This document shows, one piece after another, positions 45,723-56,900 of a stretch of DNA of 64,000 nucleotides. The notes under the pieces are model-generated. The model ran no database searches and was not told the origin of the DNA. It saw nothing but the letters and a program-made list of their open reading frames with translations. Position numbers and translations under genes: made by a program. The stretch is taken from assembly GCA_051967755.1 (NCBI GenBank), contig JBQDYD010000002.1:1-64000 (forward strand), read 5' to 3'. Each line of letters starts with the position of its first letter. Position 1 is the first letter of the stretch. Origin of the DNA: UBA1672 sp051967755 (GTDB taxonomy: Bacteria > Pseudomonadota > Alphaproteobacteria > Micavibrionales > Micavibrionaceae).

Positions 45723-46277
45723 TTATTGACCAGCCGTCATTATTCCAATCTTACCGGGATACTGTGCACCTTCTTTGTCTCTCCATTTAAATTTCACCTC
45801 TAATGGAATGTGGTATTTTTCAGCGAGCCTTTTTGCCTCTTTCCACGCATCGGGAGCCGATTGGCCTTGCACTGATAAGCCAAGCTCTGGATAGAAAGTA
45901 TATCCCTTATCTTCAAGCTTATGTGATTCGGCGTTTATTTGTAATTCAACAGACATCTGTTCTTTTGACAGGCCTTTATCTTTTACAGCTCTAATAACGG
46001 CTAATAAAATATTCCCCCAATTAGGACGATCTAATTTTTGTTTATTCACGGTCGAAAAAATTACTTTTGTGTGTGTTAAGCCGGGTGTCTCTGTAAATGT
46101 AATTTCACCATTCGATGAATGATATTCATCTGAAAAGTTATCTGGAACTAAATCTTGTCGCTCCATTTCCTTCTCAATAAGTGCATTTATTGTTTCGGAT
46201 GGGGTTTCCGTTTTTAACCATGTTGCTAAAGTTTTTAAATTCATAAAAGCGGCATCATTCAATCTGACTACGGGCAT
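45723..46277 (-). CDS. possible regulator divergent from mobC
   Basis: 184 residues from the ATG at 46277 (AAGGAGA upstream); the longer ORF adds a meaningless hydrophobic extension. The N-terminus MPVVRLNDAAFMNLKTLATW with 'TPSETINALIEKEM' has the strand-helix-helix layout of ribbon-helix-helix DNA-binding proteins. The rest (NWGNILLAVIRAVKDKGLS onward) I do not recognise. It is divergent from the mobilisation genes, with two copies of a 14-bp near-palindrome between them, so it probably represses its own and the mob promoter. Confidence 0.6.
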   Translation of the reverse strand: MPVVRLNDAAFMNLKTLATWLKTETPSETINALIEKEMERQDLVPDNFSDEYHSSNGEITFTETPGLTHTKVIFSTVNKQKLDRPNWGNILLAVIRAVKDKGLSKEQMSVELQINAESHKLEDKGYTFYPELGLSVQGQSAPDAWKEAKRLAEKYHIPLEVKFKWRDKEGAQYPGKIGIMTAGQ

Positions 46278-46304
46278 AAAAAATCTCCTTAATATCGAAT
46301 AAAT

Positions 46305-46353
46305 AATATGTAACATATAAGTTATTAAAGTCAATATAAAATATGTAACATAT
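46305..46353. promoter_or_regulatory. paired near-palindromic sites (operator or oriT)
   Basis: AATATGTAACATAT occurs at 46305-46318 and 46340-46353, 35 bp apart, in the gap between the putative repressor and mobC. Each copy is a near-palindrome and the outer flanks (AAATAAT and ATTATTT) extend the symmetry. This fits an operator pair for the ribbon-helix-helix-like protein; the region is also where an oriT would be expected. Confidence 0.6.
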
Positions 46354-46424
46354 TATTTATTGGCTTAACGCCCAGTGTGAGGTGCGAATGGAGGTATTCT
46401 TTTCATATTGGAAGGGAGATCGCC

Positions 46425-46808
46425 ATGTCCGCAGAAAAACCATCACCATTTTGCTTGCGCCTTTCAAAAGAAGAGCGTGAAAGACTTGAGTATGAGGCAG
46501 GTGATATGCCGCTTGGCACTTATGTTCGCTCTCGACTTTTTGATGATCCGACACCGCGAAAGCGTCGTATGAAGCGTCCGGTTAAAGATCATGAAATCTT
46601 GGCACAACTGCTGACTAAACTTGGTTCATCACGCATCGCCAATAATCTAAACCAACTTGCGCGGGCTGCTAATTCCGGCTCTCTGCTTCTTATGCCTGAA
46701 ATCGAAGAGGATTTGAGGCAGGCGCTTTCTGATATTGTATGGATGAGAAAAATTCTCATGCAAGGTCTTGGTTTATATCAAAATGGAGGTGATAATCATG
46801 ATACTTGA
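46425..46808 (+). CDS. mobC: MobC-like relaxosome accessory protein
   Basis: 127 residues from the ATG at 46425 (AAGGGAG upstream). The N-terminal part is a ribbon-helix-helix-like segment (FCLRLSKEERERLEYEAG) and the region IANNLNQLARAANSG is the MobC signature. MobC binds oriT and helps the relaxase open the DNA strands. Its end overlaps the relaxase start by 11 bp. Confidence 0.82.
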   Translation: MSAEKPSPFCLRLSKEERERLEYEAGDMPLGTYVRSRLFDDPTPRKRRMKRPVKDHEILAQLLTKLGSSRIANNLNQLARAANSGSLLLMPEIEEDLRQALSDIVWMRKILMQGLGLYQNGGDNHDT

Positions 46809-48060
46809 AGGTAATCAACGTGGAAGTGCCTCTGAAATGGCGCGACATCTTATGAATTTGAAAGAAAATGATCATGTTGAAGTTCATGAAGTTTCGGGTT
46901 TTTTATCAAACGATGTGCACGAGGCTTTTCATGAAATACATGCATCAGCCAGAGGAACGAAATGTTCTCAATATATGTTTTCTGTTTCTCTAAATCCTCC
47001 GCATAATGAAAAAGTTCCGATTGAGTATTTTGAGCACGCATTAGGCGAGATCGAGGAACATTTGAATTTAGAAAATCAGCCGCGCATTGTCGTCTTTCAT
47101 GAAAAGGACGGACGAAGACATGCGCATTGCGTATGGTCACGTATTGATGCAGATAGCATGACAGGAATCAATATGCCGTTCTACAAGCAAAAGCTAAATG
47201 ACATATCAAAGGAACTCTATTTAAAATACGAGTGGAATGTACCGAAAGGGTTTCTGGATAAAGCATATGCAAATCCGTTGAACTTTTCACGCGAAGGGTG
47301 GCAGCAAGCGAAGCGGGCGCAAGAAGACCCGCGTCTTCTCAAAGCACTTTTTAAAAATGCGTGGGAGACGTCTGATAGTAGGCCTGCATATCAAAATGCA
47401 TTAAGGGAACATGGATTTTGGCTGGCGCGGGGTGATCGGCGTGGGTTTGTCGCGATAGATTATAAGGGAGAGATTTATTCACTTTCCAGATGGTCTGAGG
47501 TTAAAACAAAAGAGCTGAAAGCCAAGCTTGGTGACGCGAAAGAGTTACCCTCTGTGGAAGAAGTGAAGGCAGAAATCGCGCAAAAGATAACGCCCCAAGT
47601 AGAGCAATATATTGCTGAAACCAAACAGAGATTAGATAAAGATCGTCATCCATTGCAGCAGGCGATTAAGTCATTAAAAGATCGTCACAGAAATGAAAGG
47701 CAAGATTTAAGAGCGCAGCAAACACAGCGCTGGGCGCAGGAAGAAAAGAAGCGTTATGAACGATTGCCTCATGGATTTGCGGGCTTGTGGCATCGGATCA
47801 CGGGGAAGTATCAGAAAGTGAGACGGTTAAATGAATTGGAAACTATCCGGTGTGAGCGACGTGATAGAAATGAAACGCAGAATTTGGTTGATAGACAGCT
47901 CGGTGAACGAAATAAGCTGCAAACGCATGTTCAAAATAAGCGTGAAAATTATCGTGTAACAATGCAGGAATTGAAACGGGATATTGCCTCATACCAAAGT
48001 ATGCAAGATTTTTCTGACCGAACCCAAAAGCACCAACATGGGTATTCGCAAGAAATTTAA
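46798..48060 (+). CDS. relaxase/mobilisation nuclease
   Basis: 420 residues from the ATG at 46798 with an excellent GGAGGTGA site. The metal-binding three-His region reads FHEKDGRRHAHCVWSRID (His101, His108, His110), as in MobA/VirD2-type relaxases of alphaproteobacterial islands; the catalytic Tyr near the N-terminus is not obvious (SQYMFSVSL at about 60 is a candidate). Residues 240-420 are a Lys/Arg/Glu-rich coiled coil. It should nick oriT and pilot the strand to the coupling protein encoded at 61949. Confidence 0.88.
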   Translation: MILEGNQRGSASEMARHLMNLKENDHVEVHEVSGFLSNDVHEAFHEIHASARGTKCSQYMFSVSLNPPHNEKVPIEYFEHALGEIEEHLNLENQPRIVVFHEKDGRRHAHCVWSRIDADSMTGINMPFYKQKLNDISKELYLKYEWNVPKGFLDKAYANPLNFSREGWQQAKRAQEDPRLLKALFKNAWETSDSRPAYQNALREHGFWLARGDRRGFVAIDYKGEIYSLSRWSEVKTKELKAKLGDAKELPSVEEVKAEIAQKITPQVEQYIAETKQRLDKDRHPLQQAIKSLKDRHRNERQDLRAQQTQRWAQEEKKRYERLPHGFAGLWHRITGKYQKVRRLNELETIRCERRDRNETQNLVDRQLGERNKLQTHVQNKRENYRVTMQELKRDIASYQSMQDFSDRTQKHQHGYSQEI

Positions 48061-48193
48061 GTCGCTATATACAAATTTTACAACCTGTTCTTGTGGAATT
48101 TTCTTATTTAACCTAACTTCTTATTATATTTAATTTTTCAAAAAAAGAGTTAGGTCTCTGCAAATAATGTATCGCGATTGATAAGGCTGTGTA

Positions 48194-49771
48194 ATGGCAA
48201 AAGTAAAAAAAGAAAATAATGGAGCTTCCTTAGGTTATGAAGCAAAACTTTTTCAAGCAGCAGACAAGATGCGTTCCGGTGTTTCCCCAAGCGAATATAA
48301 GCATATTGCCCTTGGCTTAATCTTTTTAAAATATATCTCTGATGCGTTTGAGGCGAAACACGCCGAATTGATTAAAGAGGGTGAAGAGTTTGCAGAAGAT
48401 AAAGATGAGTATCTGGCTGAAAATATCTTCTGGGTTCCGAAAGAAGCCCGCTGGTCATATTTGCAAGCCAACGCCAAGCAGCCAACTATCGGAAAAATGA
48501 TCGACCAAGCGATGCTAACGCTTGAATCCGATAACCCCACGCTCAAAGGTGTACTTCCTAAAGAATACTCCCACCCGTCTTTAAGCAAAACCATGTTGGG
48601 CGAATTGATTGATCTATTCGGTACAATCGAAATTGGCGGTAGTTCGGCCAAAGCACATGACGTATTCGGGCGCATCTATGAATATTTCCTCTCAAACTTT
48701 GCAGGCGCGGAAGGGAAACGCGGTGGAGAGTTCTATACACCGCGATCTGTTGTAAATCTTCTTGTGCAAATGCTAGAGCCATATAAAGGCCGTGTGTATG
48801 ACCCTTGCTGTGGTTCTGGCGGTATGTTTGTGCAATCTGAAAAATTTGTGGAACAGCATGGCGGGCGCTTGGGCGATATTGCCATTTACGGGCAAGAAAT
48901 GAACCATGTTACATGGCGACTGGCCAAAATGAATATGGCAGTGCGCGGGATTGATGCTGATATTCGCTGGAACAGTGAAGGCACATTCCACAAAGACGAA
49001 CACCCAGATTTAAAAGCTGATTATATTCTCGCAAATCCGCCTTTTAACGTAAGCGATTGGGGCGGCGAGCGTTTGAAAGAGGACAGACGTTGGCAATACG
49101 GCATTCCACCTGCGGGCAACGCAAACTTTGGTTGGGTGCAGCATATCATTCACCGTCTATCGCCAAGTGGTTATGCGGGCGTAGTCTTATCCAATGGCTC
49201 TATGTCATCAAATTCTTCCGGTGAAGGTGAAATTCGTAAAAGCCTTGTTGAAGAAGATGTCGTTGATTGTATGGTGGCTTTGCCGGGGCAGCTTTTTTAT
49301 TCTACACAAATTCCTGTTTGCTTGTGGTTCTTGGCACGGAACAAAGGCAAAAACGGTTTTCGTGATCGTAAAGGCGAAATCCTGTTTATTGATGCCCGTA
49401 ATATGGGGCATATGGTCGATAGAACGCGGCGCGAGTTTTCCTTTGATGCCGCTGATCCGAATTCGGACATTATGAAGATTGCCGATATTTACCACGCATG
49501 GCGCGGTGAAGAAGATGCGATTGAGCGCAGGGGCGAATATGAAGACATCGCCGGATTGTGCAAATCAGCCAGCCTCGATGAAATCCGCGAGCATGGCTAT
49601 ATACTCACCCCCGGACGCTACGTTGGCGCGGCAGACGCAGAAGATGACGGCGAACCCTTCGCCGAGAAAATGCAGCGCCTCACCGCCGACCTTGCGGCGC
49701 AGTTTGAGGAATCAGACGCGCTAGAGCAAAAGATCAAAGAGAATTTGGCAAAGGTGGGGTATGGCACATAA
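48194..49771 (+). CDS. hsdM: type I restriction-modification methyltransferase subunit
   Basis: 525 residues. The N-terminal HsdM helical domain (about 10-150) precedes the N6-adenine methylase domain with the SAM motif DPCCGSGGM (from Asp203) and the catalytic NPPF (281-284). It forms the M2S methylase with HsdS and the full R-M complex with HsdR. Its last 11 bp overlap the start of the Shedu gene. First gene of a five-gene overlapping operon. Confidence 0.96.
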   Translation: MAKVKKENNGASLGYEAKLFQAADKMRSGVSPSEYKHIALGLIFLKYISDAFEAKHAELIKEGEEFAEDKDEYLAENIFWVPKEARWSYLQANAKQPTIGKMIDQAMLTLESDNPTLKGVLPKEYSHPSLSKTMLGELIDLFGTIEIGGSSAKAHDVFGRIYEYFLSNFAGAEGKRGGEFYTPRSVVNLLVQMLEPYKGRVYDPCCGSGGMFVQSEKFVEQHGGRLGDIAIYGQEMNHVTWRLAKMNMAVRGIDADIRWNSEGTFHKDEHPDLKADYILANPPFNVSDWGGERLKEDRRWQYGIPPAGNANFGWVQHIIHRLSPSGYAGVVLSNGSMSSNSSGEGEIRKSLVEEDVVDCMVALPGQLFYSTQIPVCLWFLARNKGKNGFRDRKGEILFIDARNMGHMVDRTRREFSFDAADPNSDIMKIADIYHAWRGEEDAIERRGEYEDIAGLCKSASLDEIREHGYILTPGRYVGAADAEDDGEPFAEKMQRLTADLAAQFEESDALEQKIKENLAKVGYGT

Positions 49772-50993
49772 ACGCAAGGTAAAAGAAAATAAGCGTTTTA
49801 TTCTGTCCCGTGAGAAACGGGATAATGCCTATGTTTACTTTTTAAAGGATAAGGACGATAAAAATCGACCAGAGGAAGAGGTTTACACCATAATTGGAGA
49901 CCAAATTTCTTATAATTTTGGTAATGAAAAAATCCCAACCATCCTTCTTGAAGGTTTTAAGGAAGTTCCTTCATCGGTTATGAGCGAGCTTGGTTTTGGT
50001 TTTAAAAACAAAGCTATTCAGAATTTCTTCAAATATAAGTTTGATAAGAAAAAAACGATAACTATCGCTAATAAAACGGAAACAAAAGAAAGCGGCAACG
50101 CTTTAATAATCAATATTGAGGATTTAGAAGAGCTGGGAACAGCTCTTAATCAGGAGCAAAGGGCGTGTGAAGACACGAAGCGTTTGCTAATTAAAAACTT
50201 TTTGGTCAAAAGTTTTCCTTCTTTAAATTACGCCATTAAGGAAACAAACAACAATAAAGACCTCATTCTTCGTAACCTCAACCAAAAGCTTATTGACCAG
50301 CTAAACGCTGATGATGTGGAAGCATTTGGTAAATTTTATGTTGAAGCAGCACAAAAATATAAGCGCGATGATCTAGTCCGCCGTATGCTGCTCGACCTTC
50401 AAAAGAGCGCTCAACTATTAACTTTGCAGGAAGTGGTCAAAAAGTATGAATTGTTGCTGGCTTCAAATCCACTGGAAGCTAAGTGGCAAGAATTCTTTGA
50501 TGAACACATCACACTTTTTGATAACCGCTATATCAAAAAGCTAAATTATAAAAACATCGCAACGGGCATTACAAAATATCCCGATTTGGTTTTAGTTGAT
50601 ATATACGGTTACATTGATTTTTACGAGTTAAAGCGCAGCAGCACACAGCTTTTAAAATATGATGAAAGCCACAAGACCTATTATTGGTCAAAAGATATGG
50701 CTATGGTCATTTCTCAAGCCTCAGATTATTTGCAAAAAGCAAAAGAAAACGCCGCCAGCTTTGCAAACGCTATCAAGACCGAAACCAGCGTTGAAGACGG
50801 TAAAGGGCTTGAAATCAGCATCGTAAATCCAAGAGCCATTATCGTTGCGGGTCAGTCTAGCGATTTAACCAACGATAAAATGCGTCACCAATTTAAAACC
50901 TTACGCGAAGGCCTAAAAGATATAGAGTTCCTTCTTTATGATGAACTCCTTCTTCGTCTGCAAAACCTACTTGCCAATGTGAGGGTCAAGTGA
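49761..50993 (+). CDS. sduA: Shedu anti-phage nuclease (DUF4263)
   Basis: 410 residues. The C-terminal DUF4263 domain (about 235-370) is clear: NPLEAKWQEFFDEHITLFDN, a PD-(D/E)xK-like active site in 'KYPDLVLVDIYGYIDFYELKRSS' (Asp near 275, Glu-Leu-Lys near 289-291), and 'YYWSKDMAMVISQASDYLQ'. Shedu proteins cut DNA as stand-alone anti-phage systems with variable N-terminal sensing domains; the first ~230 residues here are such a region. It is overlapped by hsdM (11 bp) and hsdS (4 bp), so it is made together with the type I complex. Confidence 0.9.
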   Translation: MAHKRKVKENKRFILSREKRDNAYVYFLKDKDDKNRPEEEVYTIIGDQISYNFGNEKIPTILLEGFKEVPSSVMSELGFGFKNKAIQNFFKYKFDKKKTITIANKTETKESGNALIINIEDLEELGTALNQEQRACEDTKRLLIKNFLVKSFPSLNYAIKETNNNKDLILRNLNQKLIDQLNADDVEAFGKFYVEAAQKYKRDDLVRRMLLDLQKSAQLLTLQEVVKKYELLLASNPLEAKWQEFFDEHITLFDNRYIKKLNYKNIATGITKYPDLVLVDIYGYIDFYELKRSSTQLLKYDESHKTYYWSKDMAMVISQASDYLQKAKENAASFANAIKTETSVEDGKGLEISIVNPRAIIVAGQSSDLTNDKMRHQFKTLREGLKDIEFLLYDELLLRLQNLLANVRVK

Positions 50994-52288
50994 ACGAGTG
51001 GCAGGACGCAACAGTAGATGAGGTATGTACGCGTGTATTTAGTGGAGGAACACCTAACACTCAAACCTCTTCTTTTTGGGGTGGAGAAATTCCTTGGCTA
51101 TCTTCTGGTGAGACTAGGCAGCGTTTTATATTTGATACTGAAAAAAAAATCACTAACAACGGGGTTAAAAATTCCAGTACAAAATTGGCAAAACGAGGGT
51201 CAATAGTTATTGCTTCTGCTGGACAAGGTCATACAAGGGGACAAACATCATTTTTAGAATTTGATACTTATATAAATCAATCTGTTGTTTGTTTGGAGCC
51301 AGATACAAAAAAAGTCATTCCTTTATGGTTATTTTATAATTTATCAAATCGATATGATGAGATGCGACAACTTTCTGATGGCCACAGTAGCCGTGGAAGT
51401 TTAACAACAGTGATATTAAAGGAAATGAAACTTAATTTTCCGCCTTTGCAAAACCAGAAGGCTGTTTCTGATTTTTTGTATGCTATTGACCAAAAAATTG
51501 AATTAAATCAGCGGATGAATGAAACGTTAGAAGGGATGGCGCGGGCGATATTCAAAAGCTGGTTTGCGGATTTTGATCCCGTCCACGCCAAGGCCGAAGG
51601 CCGAGAGCCGGAAGGGATGGACTCCGCCACCGCCGCTCTCTTCCCGTCCACCTTCACCCCAGATGGCCTGCCTGAGGGGTGGGAGAAAACAACGTTAGAA
51701 AAAATAGCGAAATTAAATCCTGAGAGTTGGGGTAAAAACAATCATCCAGACAATGTTGAGTATGTCGATTTAGCCAATACTAAATGGGGTGTAATCGAAA
51801 GCACCCAACAATACATTTGGAATGATGCGCCAAGCCGAGCAAGGCGTGTGTTACAGAATGAAGATACTATTGTTGGGACGGTTCGCCCCGGTAATGGTTC
51901 TTATAGTTATATTGGCGCTTCTGGTTTAACAGGCAGTACTGGATTTGCAGTTTTACGTCCGAAAAAAAGTGAATATGCCGAAGCTGTTTTTTGTGCAGCG
52001 ACTTCAAAAGATAACATTGAAAGATTGGCTCATTTAGCAGATGGTGGGGCATATCCAGCAGTCAGACCTGATGTTGTATTTGATACGCCATTTATTTTTG
52101 CATGCGAAGAAATTATTTCAGCGTTTTCGGATGTTACAAAACTGTTCGTAGAAAAAATTGAAGCCAACAAAAAACAAAACCAAACCCTCGCCGCGCTGCG
52201 CGATACGCTGTTGCCCAAACTCATCTCCGGCGAATTACGTGTTGATACCGTCACCGACACTCTCACTCTCAAGGAGGCTGCTGGATGA
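50990..52288 (+). CDS. hsdS: type I restriction-modification specificity subunit
   Basis: 432 residues with two target recognition domains (about 1-150 and 225-380), each followed by a conserved helical spacer: 'QRMNETLEGMARAIFKSWFADFDP' in the middle and 'QNQTLAALRDTLLPKLISGEL' at the end. The two half-sites of the recognition sequence cannot be read from sequence. It starts in the Shedu stop (ATGA-type 4-bp overlap) and ends in the same kind of overlap with the ATPase gene. Confidence 0.95.
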   Translation: MNEWQDATVDEVCTRVFSGGTPNTQTSSFWGGEIPWLSSGETRQRFIFDTEKKITNNGVKNSSTKLAKRGSIVIASAGQGHTRGQTSFLEFDTYINQSVVCLEPDTKKVIPLWLFYNLSNRYDEMRQLSDGHSSRGSLTTVILKEMKLNFPPLQNQKAVSDFLYAIDQKIELNQRMNETLEGMARAIFKSWFADFDPVHAKAEGREPEGMDSATAALFPSTFTPDGLPEGWEKTTLEKIAKLNPESWGKNNHPDNVEYVDLANTKWGVIESTQQYIWNDAPSRARRVLQNEDTIVGTVRPGNGSYSYIGASGLTGSTGFAVLRPKKSEYAEAVFCAATSKDNIERLAHLADGGAYPAVRPDVVFDTPFIFACEEIISAFSDVTKLFVEKIEANKKQNQTLAALRDTLLPKLISGELRVDTVTDTLTLKEAAG

Positions 52289-53931
52289 GTAAAAAACCTT
52301 TAATTGAAAAAATTGAGATTAGTTATTTTCGTTCTATTCACAGTGGGGCAATGAAAAGGTGCAAACCGCTTAATATTGTCGTTGGCGGTAACGATTCAGG
52401 TAAATCAAATGTTCTTCGCGCTTTAAACTTGTTCTTTCATAATGAAACAGATTTAGGGCATGAGTACGATTTCGATCAAGACTTATCATTAAAGCGCGTA
52501 ATGGAAACACAGAAAGGCAAAACTAAAGCCTTTTTGAATGTTAAAATTACGTTCAATAATGTTTTTGGATACCGTTCTCTGCCAGAAACTTTTGTGGTTA
52601 AGAAGCAGTGGAATAGATATTCGAAGACGCCTGATACTTATGTATTTCCGAAAACAATCAAACAAAATACGCTTTATAGATTTTTAAATAAAATCGAGCT
52701 GCATTATGTTCCTGCGGTTAAAAGCAAAGAAATTTTCAAATATTATTTGCAGCTTCTATACGACACGTTGGTTCTAAAAGATATTAAACTGCTAGAGGCA
52801 TCAAGCGATATTACGGACGTTATAAATGATGCGACCGAATACATGTCTGGCAGAATTAAAGAAGGCATCGGTGTAACAAGCAACATCGCAGTACCAAAGA
52901 ATTTTCGAGAATTATTTGGTGATATGGATTTTATAACGCAGATCGGAGAAACTGAAAAAATTTCTCTTAAACAGCGTGGTGATGGTGTTCAAGTCGGTCA
53001 TATTCCGTATATTTTGGATTTTATTGCAAAGGAAAATAGTGGGAAACATTATATCTGGCTTTACGAAGAGCCAGAAAATTCTTTGGAAATGAAAAAAGCC
53101 TTTGAATTAGCAGGTAGATTTTTAAAGGATTTTTCAAAGAATAATCAGATTTTTATAACAACACATTCGCCCGCTTTTTACTCTCTTGAGGGTGAAAATA
53201 TTTCAAAATGGCGAATTGAAAAGACTATGAGCCAACAGGATGGTCAATCATTCAGCATTTCCGAAATTGAAGAACTTGATAAGTTTCAGGGTGTTGATGA
53301 TAGCTTGGGTGTTACGGCTTTGATTTCTGAAAGAGCAAAAGAAGTTTATTTAGAAAACGCAGCTCTAAGCAAGAAAGTTGATTCTTTTAAGAAGGCAACA
53401 AAACCTATGGTGCTTTGTGAGGGAAAAACAGATGTTAAATACATCAAGAAATATTTGGAGCTAATGAACCAACAAGAGCTTTTAAATCAAATTGATATAC
53501 AAGAGGCAAACCCTGACGGGCAAGGTACAGGTTGCGATGTTTTGAAAAAGATTAAACAGAGTAGAAAAGTTCATCCATACCAGTATCATTCGAAAGCACT
53601 TTTGGTTTTTGATTGTGATGTTGAAAAAATTGTTTCTGAAACAATTAACGAAAAAACTGAAGTTTTTAAATTCGCCTTACAACCAAATCTTGCTTTTACT
53701 AGTGGGGTAGAAAATGCTCTTTCCCCTGAGGTTGTAGCTCTTATTGAGGCTGATGACACTATGTGGAAGAACGAGGTTATAGAGCAAAAGGGAGGGCACA
53801 AAAAAGGTGTAATCAAACTTTTAGATAAAATGGCTGCCTGTAATTTTGTATGTAGTAGAAATAATGTAGCGGACTTTGTTTGGTTTGTGCCTTTATTGTC
53901 AAAGATACAGGAGCTAGTTTCTAATGACTAA
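52285..53931 (+). CDS. OLD-family ATPase with TOPRIM domain
   Basis: 548 residues. The SMC/ABC-like ATPase half has Walker A GGNDSGKSN (34-42), signature-region SLKQRGDG, Walker B IWLYEEPE and the THSP switch. A TOPRIM domain starts near 375 (PMVLCEGKTDVKYIKKYLE, then a DCD). This is the overcoming-lysogenisation-defect nuclease layout, known from phage exclusion (P2 Old) and Gabija GajA. Tightly coupled to hsdS and hsdR by 4- and 8-bp overlaps, so it is an extra effector or regulator of the restriction operon. Confidence 0.9.
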   Translation: MSKKPLIEKIEISYFRSIHSGAMKRCKPLNIVVGGNDSGKSNVLRALNLFFHNETDLGHEYDFDQDLSLKRVMETQKGKTKAFLNVKITFNNVFGYRSLPETFVVKKQWNRYSKTPDTYVFPKTIKQNTLYRFLNKIELHYVPAVKSKEIFKYYLQLLYDTLVLKDIKLLEASSDITDVINDATEYMSGRIKEGIGVTSNIAVPKNFRELFGDMDFITQIGETEKISLKQRGDGVQVGHIPYILDFIAKENSGKHYIWLYEEPENSLEMKKAFELAGRFLKDFSKNNQIFITTHSPAFYSLEGENISKWRIEKTMSQQDGQSFSISEIEELDKFQGVDDSLGVTALISERAKEVYLENAALSKKVDSFKKATKPMVLCEGKTDVKYIKKYLELMNQQELLNQIDIQEANPDGQGTGCDVLKKIKQSRKVHPYQYHSKALLVFDCDVEKIVSETINEKTEVFKFALQPNLAFTSGVENALSPEVVALIEADDTMWKNEVIEQKGGHKKGVIKLLDKMAACNFVCSRNNVADFVWFVPLLSKIQELVSND

Positions 53932-56900
53932 AATCACAGAAAACCATGTAGAAGAAGCGGCGCTGGACTGGCTGGAAGAGCTAGGATTTGCAGTGCTGCA
54001 TGGCTCTGTGATTGTGCCAGAAGGCTCAGCTCCAGAGCGTGAAAGCTATGGCGATGTGATTTTGCGCGGACGGTTGCTCAAGGCTTTGGCGGAGTTAAAC
54101 CCGCATCTTTCATCATCCGTTTTTGATGATGTGGTACGGAAGATTGAGCAAAGCGAAACGCCTTCGCTGGTTGAAGAAAATAGACGGCTTCATAGCCTCA
54201 TAACGGACGGCGTTGATCTTGAAGTTATGCGTGATGATGGCAGCCTGAGCGGTGAAACGGTCAAGCTGATTGATTTTGAAAATATCGCTGCCAATGATTT
54301 TCTGGCCGTCAATCAATTCACAACAATAGAAAACGGCCATGACCGCAGACCGGATATTGTGCTGTTTGTAAATGGCCTGCCTTTGGCCGTGATTGAGCTT
54401 AAAAATGCGGGCGATGAAAACGCTACGATTGATAAAGCCTATAGCCAGCTTCAAACCTATAAAGAGCAAATCCCTAGCCTGTTTAGAACGAACGGCCTGC
54501 TGGTGACTTCGGATGGTATGGAAGCACGGGTGGGGTCGCTCACCGCTTCCAAAGACCGCTTTATGCCTTGGCGCACTACTGACGGTATAAGTGTTGCCAA
54601 GAAGGGCTTACCGGAAATGGAAGTTTTGATTAAGGGGCTGTTTAATCAAAGCCATTTCCTTGATCTGATTTCCGGCTTTACGGTTTTTGAAGATGACGGA
54701 ACAAAAATCATAAAGAAAATTGCAGGCTATCACCAATATTTCGCCGTTAAAAAAGCAGTTGAAAGCACTTTAGGCGCGACCCAATCGGGCGGCGATCATA
54801 AGGCTGGTGTTATCTGGCATACGCAAGGATCGGGCAAAAGCCTTTTGATGACCTTCTATGCCGGACAGGTTGTGCGGCATAAGGACATGGAGAACCCTAC
54901 GCTGGTTATTATCACAGACCGTAATGATCTTGATGAGCAGCTTTTTGGCACGTTTTCAAATTGTAAGGCGTTGCTGCGTCAAACACCGAAGCAAGCCGGA
55001 GGGCGAGAAAATTTACAAGAGCTTTTGGCTGTAAATTCTGGCGGTATTATCTTTACGACTATTCAGAAATTCTTTCCCGCCAAAGACGAAACGGAAGTTC
55101 CGCTTTTGACAGCTCGGCGCAATGTGATTGTGATTGCCGATGAAGCGCACAGAACGCAGTATGGCTTTGGCGCGAAGATCAACAAGGAAACAGGTGAAAA
55201 GACTTACGGCTTTGCAAAATATCTGCGTGATGCGTTGCCGAACGCCTCTTATATTGGCTTTACCGGAACGCCGATTGAAAGCACGGACGTAAATACGCCC
55301 GCCGTGTTTGGTGATTATATTGATGTCTATGATATTCATCGCGCTGTTGAGGACGAGGCAACTGTTCCGATTTACTATGAAAGCCGGATTGCAAAGCTTG
55401 ATCTTGATGAAGATGAAAAGCCGCGTATTGATTCAGAGATTGAAGAACTCACTGAAGATCAAGAACAAGACGCGACCGAAAAGGCTAAAGGTAAATGGTC
55501 ACGGATTGAAGCGCTAGCTGGTTCTGAAAAGCGCATTAAGCTGATTGCCAAGGATATTGTAGAGCATTTAGAAGCGCGGCTTGATGCCATGCCCGGAAAG
55601 GCGATGGCGGTATGTATGAGCCGCCGTATATGCGTTGATCTATACAATGCTATCGTGGAGCTTCGCCCTGATTGGCATAGTGACGATGACAAGAAAGGCG
55701 CGATTAAAATTGTTATGACGGGTTCGGCTTCTGACCCCGTAGAGTGGCAAAGTCATATCGGTAGCAAGACGCGCCGCGAAAATCTGGCAAAGCGTGCGCG
55801 TAATCCGTCTGATGAACTTAAGCTCGTTTTGGTGCGTGATATGTGGCTTACGGGTTTTGATGCGCCTTGTATGCACACGATGTATATCGACAAGCCGATG
55901 AAGGGGCATGGCTTGATGCAGGCAATCGCCCGCGTAAACCGCGTATTCAAAGACAAGCCAGGCGGCTTGATTGTTGATTATATCGGTATTGCTCAAAACC
56001 TTAAAAATGCGCTGATTGAATATTCAGACAGTGACCGCGCTAATACGGGCATTGACGAAGAAGAAGCCGTGGAGGCTCTTCAGAAATGCTATGAAGTCGT
56101 GAAAGATATGTATCACGGCTTTGATTATTCATTAGGCATTTCAGGAAAGCCGCAAGAAAGATTGCAAACTTTAGCTGGAGCGATGGAGTGGATACTCGAT
56201 AAACTACAGCGCGAAGCCGAGCAGGCCAAAACGGAAGAACAAAAAAAGACTGTCCGCCGACGTTATAATGATGCTGTAGTTGCTTTGACCCGTGCTTATG
56301 CGCTGGCCTCAGCCAGTGACTATGCGAAAGAAGTTCGGGATGAGGTCGGATTTTTCCAAGCGGTGAAAGCCGCTCTTGCAAAATCCACGGCTTCAGGAAC
56401 AAAAAAATCGCCGGAAGACATCGAGGCAGGCATTCAGCAAATCTTGAGCCGTGCCGTGGTTTCCACGGAAATCATAGATATTTTGGCGGCGGCGGGCATT
56501 AAATCGCCAGACATATCCATTTTGTCGGATGATTTTCTGGCCGAACTTAAGAATATGGAGCGTAAAAATTTGGCTTTAGAGGCCTTAAGAAAGCTTCTGA
56601 ATGGTGAAATTAAATCCTCTACTCGCAGGAATGTTGTTCAATCACGTGCGTTCTCTGAACGCCTAGAGGATGCAATCCGGCGTTATCATAGTAATGCTTT
56701 GACAACGGCTGAAGTTTTGGAAGAGTTAATCCGTATTGCAAAGGACATTAAGGCGGCCAGAATGCGCGGAGAAGAGGACGGTTTATCTGATGATGAAATT
56801 GCTTTTTATGACGCGCTGGCAGAAAATGAGAGTGCTTTGGATGTGATGGGCGATGACCAACTCAAAGTTATTGCGCATGAACTTATGAACTCGATCAAGT

